In this document: positions 61,809-64,000 of the stretch, in pieces | How positions within the stretch are numbered: the first letter of the stretch is position 1 | How the letters are laid out: each line of letters opens with the position of its first letter | NCBI GenBank assembly: GCA_029260015.1 | Contig: JAJDEB010000036.1 | Location: forward strand, 186,001 to 250,000 | Source: Phycisphaerae bacterium | GTDB taxonomy: Bacteria; Planctomycetota; Phycisphaerae; UBA1845 | DNA: 64,000 bases | Direction of reading: 5' to 3' | The notes under the pieces: model-generated | Told to the model about the DNA's origin: nothing | What the model saw: the letters and a program-made list of their open reading frames with translations, nothing else | Databases searched by the model: none | Program-made: the position numbers and the translations under genes

Positions 61809-62259
61809 CGCGTGATAAACTCACACTTCAAGAAAAGCTCCAGACTACCAAACCGATTCGGGCCACGATCAGGACTTGCGGCAAAAGTTCCGATAATCCG
61901 GGGGTGCTGAGTGGGGATACGACATCGAAAGTCGATCGAAATCTTGGGGCTCAAGTTGTCATGGGCGTACCAGGTAAGATAAGCACGCCTTCAGCGTCGG
62001 ATGGCATTGGGCCATTCCAAACACCACAAAAACCCCAATTTGTCAGTCTTGAACGCTAATCTGAGTAATTTCCTGTCCATTTATGCGGAAAGTGAATAAA
62101 ATGCTTTGGATGGCGGTATGATTGCTGTAGCCTATAGGTCGGCGCGTCCCACTCGCTGTTTTTGGGGAAAGTGAGTGGGTCGACGCGTGGAATCCATCTA
62201 TCCTCATATAAATACGTGTGCGTTGTGATGCACTCCGGTTCGCAAGAGGGACCCTTGAA
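61809..62259. other. Intergenic gap before the pseudopilin gene
   Basis: 451 bp. Contains a long imperfect hairpin (62134-62187) related to family B repeats. No gene seen. The pseudopilin promoter is expected near the right end. Confidence 0.45.
62134..62187. repeat. Degenerate family B palindrome (hairpin upstream of pseudopilin)
   Basis: CGCGT and CCCACTC (62143-62154) pair with GAGTGGG and ACGCG (62173-62187) across a 3-nt bulge. The left arm, TAGGTCGGCGCGTCCCACTC, differs at few positions from the decayed B arm at 53239-53258. Probably an old copy. Confidence 0.5.
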
Positions 62260-63261
62260 ATGAAATCCAAGAAAGCTTTTACGTTGGTCGAATTGTTGGT
62301 GGTCGTGTCGATAATCGCATTGCTGGTTTCGATACTCCTGCCATCTCTCAATAAAGCGAGAGAACAGGCACGGGCGGTCAAGTGCCTCGCTAATCTTCAT
62401 GCTCAAGCGGTGGCTATACAAGGGTACACATCCGAGTACTCGGGGATGCTACCTGGGCCTGTTCACCCGGCGATCAAACGCAAGTTGTTCAGTTTCGACG
62501 CGGGCACCAATGATGCCGACAAAAAGAAGTCACTCACTTGGCTTCTGCGGCCTTATTTCAGCAAGGGTTACGGAGACGCCAATCGCGAGGACACGCATTC
62601 TGATGCGATTAATACTTGCCCGACGGCGACAAGAATCGTACCGGACCAAGATTTCCTTAATGTTCAGACCGGATCGTGCTACGACGAACGACCGTTCAGC
62701 TATGTCTGCAATTCGTGGGGAGTTGTACAGGCTCCCGCCTCAAGTGTTTCGAGTCCGGAAGCGCATCACACAAATCCGCCACATTATTTTGGGGCTTGGT
62801 TTTATTGCGATTCGCCAACAATCCGTGACGGGCGAGTGGATATCGCTTGGCGGCCGAAGCAAATCAGTCGAATCAAACGTCCGGGTGAAGAATGGGCAAC
62901 AGCTGACGCGTGGTATCGAAAAGTGCCAACTACAGTGCAGCGCGGACAAACCGCAAAACAATGGCTCGGGACATTTGCCGTTGAACCTAACGCAGGTTAC
63001 AAACCCCTAATTCCGGATCGACCTTATCACAAGATTCGCAGCAATACAGTGTCGTCTCATAAGAGAGCCGACAAAGACTTGCTACCCGCGATAAAATTCA
63101 AGGGCGTCACCAATATGTCATACTTCGACGGACACGCTGCCCCCTTCAGCGGGCAATGGCGTAATCCGGGTGACGGCGGTACAGCGAATCCCATGTGGGA
63201 TGACTTCGGAGGACCGTACGATCCTGGCAACTTCGCCTGGACACCTAAAAATTATCAATAG
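62260..63261 (+). CDS. Prepilin-type pseudopilin with late DG motif
   Basis: 333 aa from the ATG at 62260 (GAGGGA upstream). N-terminus KAFTLVELLVVVSIIALLVS is a class III (prepilin peptidase) signal, followed by the pilin hydrophobic helix. The C-terminal half contains RPGEEWATADAW and NMSYFDGHAAPFSG, the DG element that is common in planctomycete pseudopilins. Homologues occur in large paralogous sets in this phylum. Likely part of a type II secretion or pilus-like machine elsewhere in the genome. Confidence 0.93.
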   Translation: MKSKKAFTLVELLVVVSIIALLVSILLPSLNKAREQARAVKCLANLHAQAVAIQGYTSEYSGMLPGPVHPAIKRKLFSFDAGTNDADKKKSLTWLLRPYFSKGYGDANREDTHSDAINTCPTATRIVPDQDFLNVQTGSCYDERPFSYVCNSWGVVQAPASSVSSPEAHHTNPPHYFGAWFYCDSPTIRDGRVDIAWRPKQISRIKRPGEEWATADAWYRKVPTTVQRGQTAKQWLGTFAVEPNAGYKPLIPDRPYHKIRSNTVSSHKRADKDLLPAIKFKGVTNMSYFDGHAAPFSGQWRNPGDGGTANPMWDDFGGPYDPGNFAWTPKNYQ

Positions 63262-63281
63262 GTGAAAATGCACTCTTGGCC

Positions 63282-63908
63282 ATGATCGATGCAGCAAATC
63301 ACTATCGGGAAAGAGTTGAACAATTCAGCACTGAATCATGCGAGCCCGGCGGGATTGTCCTGCTGGGCTCTTCTCATTTTGAATGGTTTGATACAGGCAA
63401 ACTGCTGCCGCGATGGCGATTCGTTAATCGGGGGATTGCGTCCGACCGAATCGGTGTGACGGATCGTGGCATCTTGCATCGGCTTGACCTGTCGGTATTT
63501 GATCTTTCGCCCGCGTGCGTGATCCTGCAAAATGGGGTCAACGATTTGGGCGAATTGTGGCGTACGGGCGAGCCATCCGTCGAGCAAATTGTCTCATGCT
63601 ACGAACAAGTCGTTTCGCGCATTCAAACCAAGCTACCGGATACACCCTTCGCCATTGTAAGCATCCTTCCAACCACCGGAGACTTCGCCGGCATCACGCC
63701 TTGGATCGAACCATTTAACGTCGAACTCAAACGCATCGCGAAAGACGCCGGCATCGAATTCATCGACTTCTATCCGGACGTCGTCGGCCCAGACAAGCAA
63801 TTGCGAGCCGAGCTAACTTACGACGGCCTGCATCTCAACGAAGCCGGCTACATCCTCTACGCCAAGCGAATCGATCAATACCTTTCGACACTGGAATTGC
63901 GTTCGTAG
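63282..63908 (+). CDS. SGNH/GDSL-family hydrolase
   Basis: 208 aa from the ATG at 63282 (a TTG two codons earlier is possible). Four SGNH blocks: IVLLGSSHFEW (Ser), NRGIASDR (Gly), LQNGVNDLGE (Asn) and TYDGLHLNEAGY (Asp..His). No signal peptide. A lipase/esterase-type acyl hydrolase, similar to PAF-acetylhydrolase-like members. Only 20 bp after the pseudopilin gene. The TAG stop codon (63906-63908) is part of the family A palindrome. Confidence 0.9.
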   Translation: MIDAANHYRERVEQFSTESCEPGGIVLLGSSHFEWFDTGKLLPRWRFVNRGIASDRIGVTDRGILHRLDLSVFDLSPACVILQNGVNDLGELWRTGEPSVEQIVSCYEQVVSRIQTKLPDTPFAIVSILPTTGDFAGITPWIEPFNVELKRIAKDAGIEFIDFYPDVVGPDKQLRAELTYDGLHLNEAGYILYAKRIDQYLSTLELRS

Positions 63909-63973
63909 GGTCCGCTGTGCGGACCAGAATTCATCCATGCGTTGCGCAATTCGGTCCGCACAGCGGACCCTAC
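63905..63973. repeat. Paired inverted palindromes, family A, copy 2
   Basis: 63905-63925 and 63953-63973 are exact reverse complements with core GGTCCGCTGTGCGGACC. The left arm contributes the stop codon of the SGNH hydrolase. The spacer contains GTTGCGCAAT, related to the spacer of copy 1 (30001-30071). Bases 63974-64000 hold nothing recognisable. Confidence 0.9.
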
Positions 63974-64000
63974 ACTTGCGATCATTTCATTGTATCAAAT

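Noticed and set aside
1..64000. tRNA, rRNA or riboswitch genes
   Set aside because: No cloverleaf with a GGTTCGA-type T-loop, no rRNA-like sequence and no recognised riboswitch core was found by eye; a covariance-model search would settle this.

Overview
The window looks like a piece of a Planctomycetota chromosome, most likely class Phycisphaerae. Evidence: secreted proteins with Asp/Cys/Asn-rich thrombospondin-3-like repeats (DCNNN..PDECD) and dockerin-like C-termini; a pseudopilin with a late DG motif; a Ser/Thr kinase next to an ECF sigma factor; an orphan FlgI-like lipoprotein; and several lipoproteins and signal peptides of Gram-negative type. I see no rRNA, tRNA, CRISPR array, prophage or insertion sequence. 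The content is chromosomal and mostly housekeeping, with a secreted/accessory block at the left end.

Layout. 1-510: 5'-truncated HNH nuclease. 534-8144: three large secreted minus-strand proteins (an EEP-fold hydrolase, an HExxH protease with Ig-like domains and an astacin) sharing C-terminal modules. 8749-13994: FlgI-like lipoprotein, LpxL-like acyltransferase, thioredoxin, CDF metal exporter, GlsB-like membrane protein and a small lipoprotein. 14082-18624: GlcD-GlcF fusion oxidoreductase, alpha/beta hydrolase, SMUG1-type uracil-DNA glycosylase. 18772-24887: signalling block (response regulator, histidine kinase, unknown protein, ECF sigma factor, and a divergent kinase-CHASE2 receptor). 24960-25231: two tiny unannotated genes. 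25557-29967: glycosyltransferase, LolA-like protein, redoxin, triple-thioredoxin-fold lipoprotein. 30080-32389: prpD-prpB (methylcitrate cycle). 32702-35602: RHH regulator plus znuACB. 35630-44273: an esterase, then cdsA, phoH, pgpH, ybeY, a nitrilase-like gene and corC, a core order linked to rRNA maturation, c-di-AMP and membranes. 44428-48223: lipoprotein and leuC-leuD. 48458-49890: DSP-like phosphatase and two paralogous membrane proteins. 50010-53019: a YdjG/YdjI-like zinc-ribbon and SPFH cluster. 53278-60265: pgi with an unknown partner, and an exported TldD/TldE-type pair with a receptor-type lipoprotein. 60459-63908: phosphodiester glycosidase, pseudopilin, SGNH hydrolase.

The most striking non-coding feature is a set of at least eight paired, mutually inverted palindromes of four sequence families, all between genes: at convergent ends, or inside the prpD-prpB and leuC-leuD operons. 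Two of them supply the stop codon of the adjacent gene, and one family shows compensatory base changes. They behave like BIME/REP elements, and several probably act as bidirectional terminators or mRNA stabilisers.

Operon junctions are often translationally coupled, by 8-nt overlaps (five cases) or 4-nt overlaps (three cases), and this settled several start choices. All functional calls come from motif recognition by eye; no database search or fold prediction was run.
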